Source: Leishmania mexicana MHOM/GT/2001/U1103
Lineage: Eukaryota; Euglenozoa; Kinetoplastea; Trypanosomatida; Trypanosomatidae
Length of the DNA stretch: 64,000 bases
Direction: 5' to 3'
NCBI RefSeq assembly: GCF_000234665.1
Contig: NC_018333.1
Location: forward strand, 926,339-990,338
Shown here: positions 35,315 to 44,734 of the stretch, in pieces
How the letters are laid out: the number at the start of each line of letters is the position of its first letter
Position numbering within the stretch: the first letter of the stretch is position 1
Notes under the pieces: generated by a model
The model's database searches: none
What the model was told of the DNA's origin: nothing
The model's input: the letters and a program-made list of their open reading frames with translations, nothing else
Translations under genes and position numbers: made by a program

Positions 35315-37468
35315 CTACTGCGTCTTGTACATTGACTGCAGCTGTGTGATGAGGTGGTCATCCATGATGCGCCGCTCCCAGTACTCCTCCTCCACAAAGC
35401 GGCCCATCTTTTTTTGCGGCGGCGGAAGGGGCTGCTGCTGCAGATCAACCACAAATCTCTCTGAGCCCAACCCGGTCCGACGGCTTCTGTCACTGTACGT
35501 CGCTCCGGCGCCCATGCTTGAGGCCGCGGCGGCCCTGTATCTGCGTTGCGGGTGCTTTCGACGGCTCGCCGTGCGACTGCCTGCCTTGCCTGGGGCCTTG
35601 GTTGCGCCCACAGGGTGGATGCTTCGAGAGAGGGCGGGGTACTCGCTCTCGCCGTGCACTGCTGCAGTGCGCGTCTCAGCCGCTGCAGCATGCACGGCCG
35701 CGTCGCTAGCGGTGGAGTGCCCCACCTCCGTCTGTCGCCACTCCATGTCCTCCTTCAAGACAGGCACCGACAGCTGGGGAAGCCCGGAAAATGGGCTACC
35801 TTGCTGCTGACATCCATACTCATGCGCGTAGTCGCTCTTCAGCCCCTGTTGTGGAATCTCGCTCGCCGGAATCAGCGCTGCGTCGTGAAGGCGCTCATGG
35901 TAGTCGACTAGGAAGAGTTCCTCGTACAAGCGCAGCGAACGGGTATCCTGCGGCAGTTGGTCCTGCATCTGCTGATCGGCTACGCGCAGCAGATTCACCC
36001 GCGCTGTGTTGGCGTCATCTAGAGGCTTACCCGGGAGGATGCGTGCGTGTGTAACGATCAGCTTCTCCTGGTCCGACAGCCGTTCAAAGAGTTCGTAGTC
36101 CTGCAGACGTGCGCGCAGTGCCGCCCCGTATTGCAGGAAGTCTCGGAAGGTGAAAGACAACTTGCCTCCGCAGTTCTCCCACAAGAAATCAGCCCCCTCT
36201 CGAAGCGACACGCCGCATGGGGTGAAGGTCAACAGCAACTCGTGCAAATCCTCCACGCTCATGGAGTCTTTGTTCTTGGCGATGATACGGAAGAGACGTC
36301 GACACATCTGCAAGGCAGCGCTCTCTTTCTCACCACGCTGGACTTCACGTTGAACTTCTGCGAAGTCGATCCGCTGAAACATACTACGCAGGTGGAACCC
36401 GAACGAGTTGCGATCCACGTGCTTGAGCAAGTCCTTCATGGCGCCCTCAGTTGAGTACGTCGTCAGGTACGATGCCTCGGTCGGGACGACGGTCCTTGCC
36501 GTCGCAGACCCCGCCATGCTCAACGGGTTTGACGCATGACTGACGGCTGGCATCGAACGAGACGTCGAAGTGGCTTTCGAAACCTTGTTGGGTGCGGTGC
36601 GCGGTTTTGCGCTCGTGCTGCTCCTACGCAGGCGGGCCTTTTTCTTGGAACCGACAATGATGGGCGGTAGTACCTCGTGCTGCACCGCGCTCGTCGTGCT
36701 TACCCGTGATACACTCCACTTGGTCTCCGGCGACCGATCGGGTGTGTAGCGGGGCGCCACGACTTGGGCTGGCGTCTGTCGCGGCAACGAGGAAGAGGAG
36801 GCGAGACTGAGCGCGTAGGCTCTGACGTAGTCGTTGGAGGCTAGATGAAGTGGCCTGCAGGATGTGCTTTTCACCTCCCTCGCCTTCTGCCGCGCAGTAG
36901 CTGCACCGTTGTGCGAGACTGCCGGCACATGCACCCGGTTCGAGGAGCCATGCGGTGCCACTGCCGTACCGGAAGAACCCACTTCACCAGTTGAATCGTA
37001 CGCAGATGAAGTAGAGGCGCCAGTTAAGCGGTTCTCTGATGCGACGGTGCCACCGTACTTGTAGGAAGAACGCTCCTCTGCACATTGGTATGCGGCTCGC
37101 TCTCCCGCCTCGCCATGGGCCTCCTCAGCCTCCGCGTAGTCCGGGGGCACCTTTCCCTGCTCAGCCAGCGACTGTTGTGGAAGGTTCACGAGTGCCGCCG
37201 TGGCGCCAGTGGTCGCTATCGCAGACTGTGGAGCAGGCACAGACGTCTCCTCCGGAGTGCCACTTCCGCCCATGGAGGCATTTTCTCCCCCGGAGCCCTT
37301 CAGATCGCGGGCTGACACCCAGCTGCTGGGAGTGCTGGGGGAGCTGCGCGAGAGCACCTCCGACTTCGATGCCGTGCAGTCGCCGTTGCTATCCTCACGC
37401 GGGGAGCTGGGCTGTTGCGGCTCATGCGCCTCCGGCGCGTCCGTGACATGACACACGTACGATTCCAT
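35315..37468 (-). CDS. Conserved-looking protein with a degenerate EF-hand-like core
   Basis: The protein is 717 residues. The first ~330 are low-complexity and Ser/Thr/Ala-rich with basic patches (e.g. KKKARLRRSS near 276), so probably disordered. Residues about 338-490 form a compact, helix-rich core. Within it, LFRIIAKNKDSMSVEDLHELLLTF (392 on, written in parts) followed by GKLSFTFRDFLQYG reads like a pair of EF-hands. The calcium-loop acids are largely missing, so calcium binding is unlikely. The C-terminal ~200 residues are again mostly disordered, with a final charged helix (KKMGRFVEEEYWERR, MDDHLITQLQSMYKTQ). No enzyme motif was found. A cytoskeletal or flagellar scaffold role is possible but not shown by the sequence. 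Confidence 0.8.
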   Translation of the reverse strand: MESYVCHVTDAPEAHEPQQPSSPREDSNGDCTASKSEVLSRSSPSTPSSWVSARDLKGSGGENASMGGSGTPEETSVPAPQSAIATTGATAALVNLPQQSLAEQGKVPPDYAEAEEAHGEAGERAAYQCAEERSSYKYGGTVASENRLTGASTSSAYDSTGEVGSSGTAVAPHGSSNRVHVPAVSHNGAATARQKAREVKSTSCRPLHLASNDYVRAYALSLASSSSLPRQTPAQVVAPRYTPDRSPETKWSVSRVSTTSAVQHEVLPPIIVGSKKKARLRRSSTSAKPRTAPNKVSKATSTSRSMPAVSHASNPLSMAGSATARTVVPTEASYLTTYSTEGAMKDLLKHVDRNSFGFHLRSMFQRIDFAEVQREVQRGEKESAALQMCRRLFRIIAKNKDSMSVEDLHELLLTFTPCGVSLREGADFLWENCGGKLSFTFRDFLQYGAALRARLQDYELFERLSDQEKLIVTHARILPGKPLDDANTARVNLLRVADQQMQDQLPQDTRSLRLYEELFLVDYHERLHDAALIPASEIPQQGLKSDYAHEYGCQQQGSPFSGLPQLSVPVLKEDMEWRQTEVGHSTASDAAVHAAAAETRTAAVHGESEYPALSRSIHPVGATKAPGKAGSRTASRRKHPQRRYRAAAASSMGAGATYSDRSRRTGLGSERFVVDLQQQPLPPPQKKMGRFVEEEYWERRIMDDHLITQLQSMYKTQ

Positions 37469-37818
37469 GACCGGCAGCTCCTTTGACGTGTTTGAAAGAC
37501 GTATATGTTTGTAGATGTGCGTGTGTGTGTGTATCTCGAGAGGTGCGTGTGGAGCCCCTTTCCTGGGAATCCCCGCTAACGGCCCTGCCTACGGCGTTGG
37601 CAGGTATGGGAGAAGAGGAGGGAGGGGGGACGGCAAACGGTGAGCGAGTGAAAACGATAAATCATCGGCGAAAATACCATTGACGAGAAAAGGCTTCTCA
37701 GACGCAGGTCAAATCTGAGCAGCCGTGCGGACAAAACCCCTCCAACACAACAACGAGGCGGTGCAGACCCGTCATTCTCTTTTCGCAACGTGGACGTTTT
37801 TTTTCACAGACCACCTGT
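37469..37818. other. Intergenic, 5' region of the EF-hand-like gene
   Basis: Nothing beyond presumed 5' UTR and a short TG run (37518-37531). No strong splice tract was picked out by eye. Confidence 0.4.
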
Positions 37819-38389
37819 TCCACTACACTCCCCCTCCCTGGTCTGCCTCACGCCCCATCGTCTGGTGCACTGCAACAGTAGGCACATGCGTTGCAGCAAT
37901 GCGCCGGCTCAGTCATCGGAGTACGTCCTCTGCCACACACTCTACCCACCCAACCGCTCCTCTCCATTGGGCCAGCCGCCACCGCCGGTGCATCCCCCTC
38001 GCCGTGACACTCAGGCACCCCACACCGGTAAGCCGTGTGAGCTCCCAGGGAGGGATGCGTTCGAGTCACGCGGACACACCGCCCATTACGTGGGGGGCAC
38101 AGACGTGTTCACTGTCGCAGGCCACTCCGACGTCACGCCGTCCAGGACATGACCGCCAACACATCAGCAGCGATACATCGCACTGGCCTCGCTACGTCAT
38201 AGGCACCTGGCCCTGCAACCGCCAGAGCTGGTTCGGTATTGACAGCGATAGGGGGAGTGGGGCTCCTCGGCCGCCTCACACACACAGTGTGGGGGGTGCA
38301 TCGGGCCCTGACGATGCCACGCACTGAAAGGTGTGTCCCCCTCCGTCATCACGGTGCACATCCAATGCAGGAAAGGATGAAAACAAAAG
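37819..38389 (+). mobile_element. SIDER2-like short degenerate retroposon, copy 2
   Basis: About 570 bp on the plus strand, homologous to the reverse complement of 10580-11124. It shares the CACTACACTCCCCCTCCCTGG start, the GATGCGTTCGAGTCACGCGG block near 38050, GGCACAGACGTGTTC, CCAGGACATG and CCCTGACGATGCCACGC, and ends with an A-rich tail (about 38379-38389). It lies antisense to the gene cluster, between the thioredoxin-like and EF-hand-like genes. Divergence from copy 1 is large, so both are old. Confidence 0.7.
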
Positions 38390-38974
38390 CAGCTCGCGTG
38401 AAGAGTAACAACGTAGGTCAGAAAGGTAAAGGGTTCTCGAGGAAAGGGGAGGGGTAGTCAGCCTGTGCCGCTACCGCCTGCCACCCCCACCCTACGTACT
38501 GACAAAGAGCGCCCACTGGGAGCGCAAGTTCGCTGCCATGATTTTGCCCAGAGGAGAGAACGGAAGCAGTCACGCATACTCATTGAAAGCATGGGCAGCT
38601 CTCGGCAATGCACAACCACGCCATTTCGTTGGTGTGCGTGTGTCTGTGCTCCTTGAGCACCGGTGCCTCGAAACTGCGGCCCGCTGAGTTCCCCCTCAGC
38701 TGGCGATGTGTCCGATCGTGTTGCGCGAGTGGCTTTCCTTCGTCTTGTGTGCGGACGCTCATTTTCTACATTTTTTGTCGTTTTCCTGTCATTGTTCGTG
38801 TCGGCTTCTTCACTTTTCGGCAACGATGGTGCGCGCGCCGCCCCATGCGAGGATGCCACCCAACGCACAAAACTGTAGCGCACTTCCCTCATCGCTGAAC
38901 AAACAGCTTCCCTCTCGGCGCGGCGGGAGAGGAAGCACACGCCACCAGCCTTGGAGAGAAGCAAGTAAGCCATG
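38390..38974. other. Intergenic, 3' region of the thioredoxin-like gene
   Basis: No gene seen. Mixed composition; presumably 3' UTR. Confidence 0.4.
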
Positions 38975-39655
38975 CTAGTCCGTTTTGGCGCGACAGGCAG
39001 TCGTGCTCGGCGGCAGCGGCGCGCTCGTGTGACGCGTCGCAAACGACTGCAGGACAAGAATGCCGATGATGCCGCCGAGTAGCAAGATGAGCTGCCCCCA
39101 CATCGTCATACCAGGCAGCGGGGGCGGAATGGCGCTGCTCTCGATGCGGCGAAAGACGGAGACGAAGAGCTCGATGTCGTTTACGGAGCGGATCTGCTCC
39201 GACGGGTACGGATACATGCGGCGCGCACTCAGGATCACAAGCTTCGCCGATGACTTCTCAACCTTAAACCGCCCACACAAAGCGGGACTCTCGTCGCACA
39301 AAACGTAGGCAGGCAGTACTTGATACGTGGTCAGTGTCTCAGTCGAGATCCGCACAAACGCGTCAAAGCTGGCGATCTCGTTCACCGCTTGTCGAGAGTA
39401 AAGGTCCGTCGTGGCGCCATCGTTGCTGGGCACAAACAGGATCAGCCAGTTACCGCTTGTCATACCACCGGAGGCCTGAGTGTCGTGCTCAAAGTTCTCG
39501 CCAGTGAGGTGCTTAGCGGGGCAATCCCCTGGCAGCTTGTACGGGCCGGCATCGATGAGCTCCACCTGCGCGTCAGCCGAGGTGAGCGCTAAAAGAGCGC
39601 CGAGCATCACAGCAGACACAGCGGCCAGAAAGCAAATGGCTCTTAAAGAACGCAT
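38975..39655 (-). CDS. ER thioredoxin-like membrane protein lacking CxxC
   Basis: The protein is 226 residues. A signal peptide covers about 1-29 (hydrophobic, ending ALTSADA). A luminal domain follows (about 30-180) whose LTGENFEHDTQ and GNWLILFVPS resemble the first helix and central strand of PDI-type thioredoxin domains. The place of the CxxC active site reads SNDGATTD, so it cannot do dithiol exchange. Two later Cys (YVLCDESPALCGRF) might form a disulfide. KLVILSARRMYPYPS and the SVNDIELFVS helix complete the fold. One transmembrane helix is at about 184-205 (MWGQLILLLGGIIGILVLQ), followed by a short Ser/Thr/Pro-rich cytosolic tail. This layout suits a chaperone-like or scaffold member of the PDI family. 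The call rests on fold-like pattern, not on catalytic residues. Confidence 0.75.
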   Translation of the reverse strand: MRSLRAICFLAAVSAVMLGALLALTSADAQVELIDAGPYKLPGDCPAKHLTGENFEHDTQASGGMTSGNWLILFVPSNDGATTDLYSRQAVNEIASFDAFVRISTETLTTYQVLPAYVLCDESPALCGRFKVEKSSAKLVILSARRMYPYPSEQIRSVNDIELFVSVFRRIESSAIPPPLPGMTMWGQLILLLGGIIGILVLQSFATRHTSAPLPPSTTACRAKTD

Positions 39656-40367
39656 TCTCCACCTGGGAAGCTCCCGATGCGCCGCCGGGCTACGTAGTGG
39701 AACTGGGGGGAGGAGGAAGCGATCGCTGCAACGGCCAGTTGGGCAGCGCTGTATAACTGTGTGTATGGGTGTCTACATGTAGCACGCCACACGGCCAGAC
39801 GAGCGGCGAATGTGCCGTGCCCACGCAGAGACGTTCAATCAGAAGAGGAGAGACAAAGGAGAGAGCGAGAGAGCTGCTGCGCGAGTGTCGGTGAAAGAAC
39901 GGAAAAAAAAAGAGCATCATCGCAAGCCGATGCCGTCGCCACAAGGAGGGAGATGGGGGGGATAGCAACGCAAGCGCCTCCATATGCACGCCGGACGCCA
40001 CCCTGGGAGGTGGAAGAACCTCGAATGAGAGATTCCTGCCCACACCACTCCCCTATCTTCCTTCTCGTCTTTTCACGTCCCCGAGCCCTCTTGCACGCAC
40101 ACACGCAAGCTTGCGCGCATTCATGCACCCGCGCAGACGCGGTCATTGACACACCAAGATGGAGAGACAGACACATCCCTCCCTTGTCCTCGTGCTGTTC
40201 TGCTACATTGTACGTCGACTGTCTATGACGCTATCGAAGGCTTTCCATCGGCCAAGGCTGCCAATGACGCAGCACACGCAGTTGAGCCCATGCAGGCACA
40301 CACACCTACGCATGTATCGTTCCGTCTCTCCCCATGGGGCTGCAATTCTTTTTTGCTGGCTTCTTCT
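39656..40367. other. Intergenic region upstream of the thioredoxin-like gene
   Basis: Apart from the splice acceptor at 39703-39719, nothing was recognised; it should hold the RFC 3' UTR. Confidence 0.4.
39703..39719 (-). promoter_or_regulatory. Predicted trans-splice acceptor of the thioredoxin-like gene
   Basis: A minus-strand tract of C/T (39705-39719) ends in CAG (AG at 39704-39703). The 5' UTR would be about 47 nt without an upstream ATG. Confidence 0.6.
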
Positions 40368-41432
40368 TTATGCGGAGCACACAGCACTTCCAATGTCGAG
40401 CAGCTGCAGATAGTCGTCTCCCCCATCGGCAAGGCGCCGCTCTGTCTGACATAGCTTTAGCATAATCTTGCCGCGCTGAGCCGAGTTCAGCGGACACCCG
40501 GCGCTCACAAGGTAGTGCTGTATCTGAAGCAGCACCTGTGCCGCGGCAAAGCCTTCCGCAACCAGCCTGCGCGATGCCTGGATCACCTCCTCTAAGCGGT
40601 GAGAGAACAGTGCGCTGAGATATCGCTGCATCACGTCCGCCGGCACGCTGCCGGATACGGAAACGAAGTCCTCCTTCGACAAGTCGTCCCCCTTCGCCTT
40701 TTGTGCCGACTGGAGGTGCATAATGGCGAGACGGAGATCGCCGCCACTTACGGTGTCCAAGGCGTGGAGAGAGGCCGGTGAGAGGGTGATGCCCTCGGCT
40801 TGGGCCACGTACTCGATGCGGTGATAGAGGGCACTCTTTACAAGCGGTTTGAAGCGATACTTGGCGCATCGGCTCGCGATTGGATCGATGATGCGGCTTA
40901 CATAGTTGCAGAGGATGCAAAAGCGGGTCACATCGCTAAAGTCCTCCATCATGCGCCGCAGAGCGGCCTGGGCATCGGGGAGCAGTGCGTCGGCCTCGTC
41001 GAGAATGATGAGCTTAAAAGGTGGTACCGGGTAGACTTTTCCATCCGACTGGGTGACGCTGCTGCCGCTGCTCGAGACAGCGCCTTGAGCAAAGATTTTC
41101 ACCTTCTCCCGGACCACGTTGATACCACGGTCGTCAGAGGCGTTCAGCTCGCGCACTCGACTGCGGATGTAGTCGGGGCCAAACAGCTCGTGCGCCACGG
41201 CGAGGATGGACGTCGTCTTGCCCGTGCCAGGTGGGCCGTGAAAGAGAAAGTGAGGCATGTTGGCCCCCTCCTTCAAGCACGCGCGGAGGGCGCCGACGGC
41301 CTCATCCTGCGCCTCCACCTCTGCCAATGTGCGCGGCCGATACTTCTCCACCCACGGCGCGGCAGCGCCGGCGGTGTCGGATGCGCCCTCCGTCTTGGCC
41401 CTCTTCTGCGCAGGTTGTGACGACGAGCTCAT
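40368..41432 (-). CDS. RFC2: Replication factor C small subunit (yeast Rfc2/human RFC4 type)
   Basis: The protein is 354 residues, normal for an RFC small subunit, starting at the ATG at 41432. The longer frame upstream lies beyond a likely acceptor at 41495-41496. It belongs to the AAA+ clamp loader that opens PCNA and places it on primed DNA. Signatures: WVEKYRPRTLAEV (27-39, RFC box II), Walker A GPPGTGKTT (66-74), RELNASDDRG (95-103, box IV), Walker B LDEAD (144-148), FCILCNYVSRII (171-182) and the SRC arginine-finger motif (187-189). DGKVYPVPPFKLIILDEAD with VREKVKIFAQ is closest to the yeast Rfc2/human RFC4 subunit. The C-terminus has the usual helical collar with GGDLRLAIMHLQSA. Nuclear. 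Confidence 0.95.
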   Translation of the reverse strand: MSSSSQPAQKRAKTEGASDTAGAAAPWVEKYRPRTLAEVEAQDEAVGALRACLKEGANMPHFLFHGPPGTGKTTSILAVAHELFGPDYIRSRVRELNASDDRGINVVREKVKIFAQGAVSSSGSSVTQSDGKVYPVPPFKLIILDEADALLPDAQAALRRMMEDFSDVTRFCILCNYVSRIIDPIASRCAKYRFKPLVKSALYHRIEYVAQAEGITLSPASLHALDTVSGGDLRLAIMHLQSAQKAKGDDLSKEDFVSVSGSVPADVMQRYLSALFSHRLEEVIQASRRLVAEGFAAAQVLLQIQHYLVSAGCPLNSAQRGKIMLKLCQTERRLADGGDDYLQLLDIGSAVCSA

Positions 41433-42244
41433 GAGGTAGCGCGTGCACGTGTTTGAGTGTGTGGGATGTGTTGTGGGGAGAGGCGCGAGTATCACTGGGC
41501 GCGCACAATGAAGGGGAAAGCAGCGCAGATGTATCGAGTTCTTCTTCCGGGCTCTTCTTTACCCCTTCTCCGTTGAGAGCGCGTTGCGCTATGAAGTCCT
41601 TGTCAACTGCAACGAATCGCGAACGAGCGCAGTCAAGCAAAGGCCAGGCAATGCCACGGGAGCGAGGAGGACAACAAGGAATGACAAGAGTAGGAGAGAA
41701 AGAGAGAGAGCACTGGTGCGTGGGCGAGAACACGCACAGACACACACACAGGCGTTTCTTTGCAGGCTTGAGAGGCGGCAAGCGGTCGCGCAATGTTGAC
41801 GAGCGCCGCCTCTCAGCGCTGAAACTGCCGGCATGGCGCGCAGGGGACTGGTGCACACACGGCAGTGTGAGAGTGGGGGAGGGGGAGGGGAAGGTGGGGA
41901 AAGAAAGAGTGGGGCTAACCACACTCGCAAACGTACGCACACCAGATCGACGCATGGGTGTCTCGCCACCACGCACAGAGCGGTGCGCGCGATAAAAAGG
42001 CATTTTCCACAAAGGACATTCGCACACGATCCACAACCAAACGAGCCCAGTCGACGAGAAACTTCTCAAAGAGCTGTACATCGCTATAACCAATACACAC
42101 TGCACGCAGAAGTAGCTGCAGTAGCAAGGACAGCATGTGCATTCACAAGGAGCAACATCATCACCGACGCAGACTCGACTCGGCTTGGCCACTTCCCATC
42201 CCCTGCTCACCACAATATGTCACCAGCGTACCTGTCCTTCCGCT
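41433..42244. other. Intergenic region between RFC and TOG-like genes
   Basis: No gene seen. A probable RFC acceptor AG lies at 41496-41495 after a C/T-rich tract (41502-41517). The rest is purine-rich on the plus strand. Confidence 0.4.
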
Positions 42245-44734
42245 TCACAAGCCCAAAGAGCCTTTGTTCTCTTCGATTTTGCGGCGCAGGGATTGGCTGA
42301 TGCGCGGCACGTTTGGCCCCGCGGCTGCGGAGCCGCTTGAGCAACTCGGGGACACGAGGCCTCGGCAGGCGGCTTCACCGTCGTGGCCAACGTGGTTCCG
42401 CAAGGAGAGAGGCACGAGTCGGTCGGAGCTAAGCACCGCCGCGCCACGAGGTGGGGGCAGCACACCCTCCTCCACTGCAGCTATGCGATCAGCATGCGGT
42501 GTGCGGCGCCGCGCGGACGTGAGCGTTGGAAGGATAGGTTGGTGGCCCCCATTCGAGCCGGCAGTGACGGCGGTGACGTGCCCGGCGCCGCTCTCGTGGC
42601 CACCAGTGCCGCTCTCGAGCGGTGGTGCATGTGTCGCCAAGGTATTCCTAGACACAACACAACGATGGGGCGACTCCTCAGCCGCCGAGCGCTTTGCCGC
42701 GCTTGTAGGAGTCGCATTGTGGCTGCCGAGAAATGCCTCGGCGTCGTAGACGCTGCCAAGGCGCATCTTTGCCCGATGAGATGAGACTTTGCGTGTACGT
42801 GCTTGTCCGGCAACAACGTTAGACGTCGGGCTGAGGCCACCACTGGGCGAGAGACTACGTCGGCCCACAGCGGAGCGCGTCGGGACCTGCACCTCCGCCG
42901 TCGCGCGGCCGTGAGGCACCGCGCACGCTGTGGTGTGCTGGCACGTGGGGGACCGAGCGGTGACACGAAGCTCAGCAAGAGCAGCAGCGGTGATGCCTTC
43001 GCTATGCTTGGTCGAAGGTTTACTGCCCGCAGTCGCGCCCGCATCGGTGGCACCCAACTTGTTTTGACGACCACGAACTCCCCGGTCCGTCGTCGCCGCA
43101 TCGCGTTGAAGTGCGCTTCGATCGGCCCCAAAGCTCCCTTGGCGGCCGCGACCTCGTATGCCGCATAGCAGGCTACGTTGCGATCCCGCAGAGAAGGTGG
43201 AACGAATCGAGGAAACAAAGGTGTCCGCCTCGAAGAGGAGGTTCTCCAGCTCTTGAGGACCACCAAGAACGGCGGGCTCAACCTGAGGCCGCTCCTGCTG
43301 CACAAGGACCTCGATGCGCTCATCAGCAATATGCAATAACCTGTCGCTCCCCCTCGGAGACGTGGCAGGGGCCAGCACCCGCAGCACCGAGCAGAGCGCG
43401 CGCGCCATTTTGCGGCTCGGTGAGTCGCCGTTTGCTACGTACTTGACGGCGACGGGGCCTAGAAGGTGCACCAACTCCCGCACCCGCTCGGGAAACTTCT
43501 GGTGAGCTGCCACAACGCACAATGCCAAATAGCCCAGGCACTTTCGCCGCAGCTCCGTCTGTGCGCCACCGGAAAGGGCTGTCAAGAGCGTCCTCACCAC
43601 ATTTAGGTGGCCATGGCTTTGGATAGCGATGGCGCGTAAGGCCGCGTCGGTCGCCGAGGAGATGGCGGCAATCGTGACGTAAATCCCCTTCGCCAAGCTC
43701 GACACCCAGTTCGAGAGCGCGCCGCTGAAGGTAGCCGGACTCGCGCTGCACGTACCGCGATGAACGTCCTCAATGAACACCGGCTCTGGCGAGAGGCGCT
43801 GCATCAGCATGATGATGATGTCGCACCCCAAACGGCACAGCGCTGACCGCTTTTCTGCGGCCAAGAGCGCCAGCGTCGACGACACCGCACCCACGATGCC
43901 CTCGGCGTGTTGTGCAAAGTACTCGGCTGGGACTGTTGCGATCCAGTCAAGGAGCACCTGGGACGCCTTGAGGCGCTTCGTTGCGCCTCCGCTTACGGAG
44001 GACACGTCGCTTGCAGCGGCACACTGCTTCTTCAGTTCTGGTATAAAAGAGGACAGCGGGCTCGGCAGCGCCGTCTGCTCGTTCTCCAGTGGGGCGCCGT
44101 CGTTGCCAAGCGTGGGCAGCTGCATGCTCAGGGTTGTCGAGGAGAAGGTATCTTGAAAGGTTGCCCCCGAGGCCGCCATCGACGACTCCCCGTCGCCGAG
44201 CAATGAGGACAGCGAGTTCGGATCCTCGGCCATGTAGAGCGCATACAGCTTCTCTGTGTTGTGGTGCGCGCGACTGTTGATGAAGTTGAGGTACTCGACC
44301 GCCTCGCAGACGCTCTTCTCAGCCGTTTTGAGATCGTTGCCGTCCTCAACCTTTACGCGGAGCGTGTTGCGCAGGTCGCGGCTGAGCCCCACATACACCA
44401 TCAGCTCCGGATTCGGGAGCTCCTTGCACAGCCTCGGGGCGAGCTCAATCGCTTTGGTGCGCGGCAATACTTTGGCCTGGTGCATGGGGACCGCACCGTC
44501 TTGATGCTGTCGGTCAAAGTTCACGGTGCCGCCGACGCTGATGTGCATGAAGGCCTGAAAAACGGTCTCCGGCTCCACGCTGGAACGCTCCGCCAAGGTG
44601 CGCAGCGATCCAAAAAAGTGCTTATAGTTGCGCATCATGTCCATGAGCTGCACGAGATCTTGCGGCCTCTTCGGGGGCTGCCGCAAGGAGGTGTGCAGCT
44701 CCATCTGACGCGTGAGAAGCGTGTCGACATCCAT
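42245..44734 (-). CDS. TOG/CLASP-like helical repeat protein
   Basis: The protein is 829 residues. A helical N-terminal region (about 1-180) has no recognised domain. Residues about 255-460 form an ARM/HEAT-type array whose pattern matches CLASP_N/TOG domains. It includes EKRSALCRLGCDIIIMLMQRL (in two parts), a central helix on IYVTIAAISSATDAALRAIA, RRKCLGYLALCVVAA, and RKMARALCSVLRVLAP. The last of these corresponds to the S..R+.AR..L..L segment of CLASP arrays. The C-terminal ~330 residues are low-complexity, basic and Ser/Thr-rich, as in many CLASP microtubule-binding regions. TOG domains bind tubulin; a microtubule or basal-body role is inferred. The ATG at 44734 is supported by a trans-splice acceptor only 18 nt upstream. 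Confidence 0.8.
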   Translation of the reverse strand: MDVDTLLTRQMELHTSLRQPPKRPQDLVQLMDMMRNYKHFFGSLRTLAERSSVEPETVFQAFMHISVGGTVNFDRQHQDGAVPMHQAKVLPRTKAIELAPRLCKELPNPELMVYVGLSRDLRNTLRVKVEDGNDLKTAEKSVCEAVEYLNFINSRAHHNTEKLYALYMAEDPNSLSSLLGDGESSMAASGATFQDTFSSTTLSMQLPTLGNDGAPLENEQTALPSPLSSFIPELKKQCAAASDVSSVSGGATKRLKASQVLLDWIATVPAEYFAQHAEGIVGAVSSTLALLAAEKRSALCRLGCDIIIMLMQRLSPEPVFIEDVHRGTCSASPATFSGALSNWVSSLAKGIYVTIAAISSATDAALRAIAIQSHGHLNVVRTLLTALSGGAQTELRRKCLGYLALCVVAAHQKFPERVRELVHLLGPVAVKYVANGDSPSRKMARALCSVLRVLAPATSPRGSDRLLHIADERIEVLVQQERPQVEPAVLGGPQELENLLFEADTFVSSIRSTFSAGSQRSLLCGIRGRGRQGSFGADRSALQRDAATTDRGVRGRQNKLGATDAGATAGSKPSTKHSEGITAAALAELRVTARSPTCQHTTACAVPHGRATAEVQVPTRSAVGRRSLSPSGGLSPTSNVVAGQARTRKVSSHRAKMRLGSVYDAEAFLGSHNATPTSAAKRSAAEESPHRCVVSRNTLATHAPPLESGTGGHESGAGHVTAVTAGSNGGHQPILPTLTSARRRTPHADRIAAVEEGVLPPPRGAAVLSSDRLVPLSLRNHVGHDGEAACRGLVSPSCSSGSAAAGPNVPRISQSLRRKIEENKGSLGL

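Noticed and set aside
34567..35691. 374-codon minus-strand frame
   Set aside because: Shadow of the EF-hand-like gene in another frame, then intergenic DNA; no domain.
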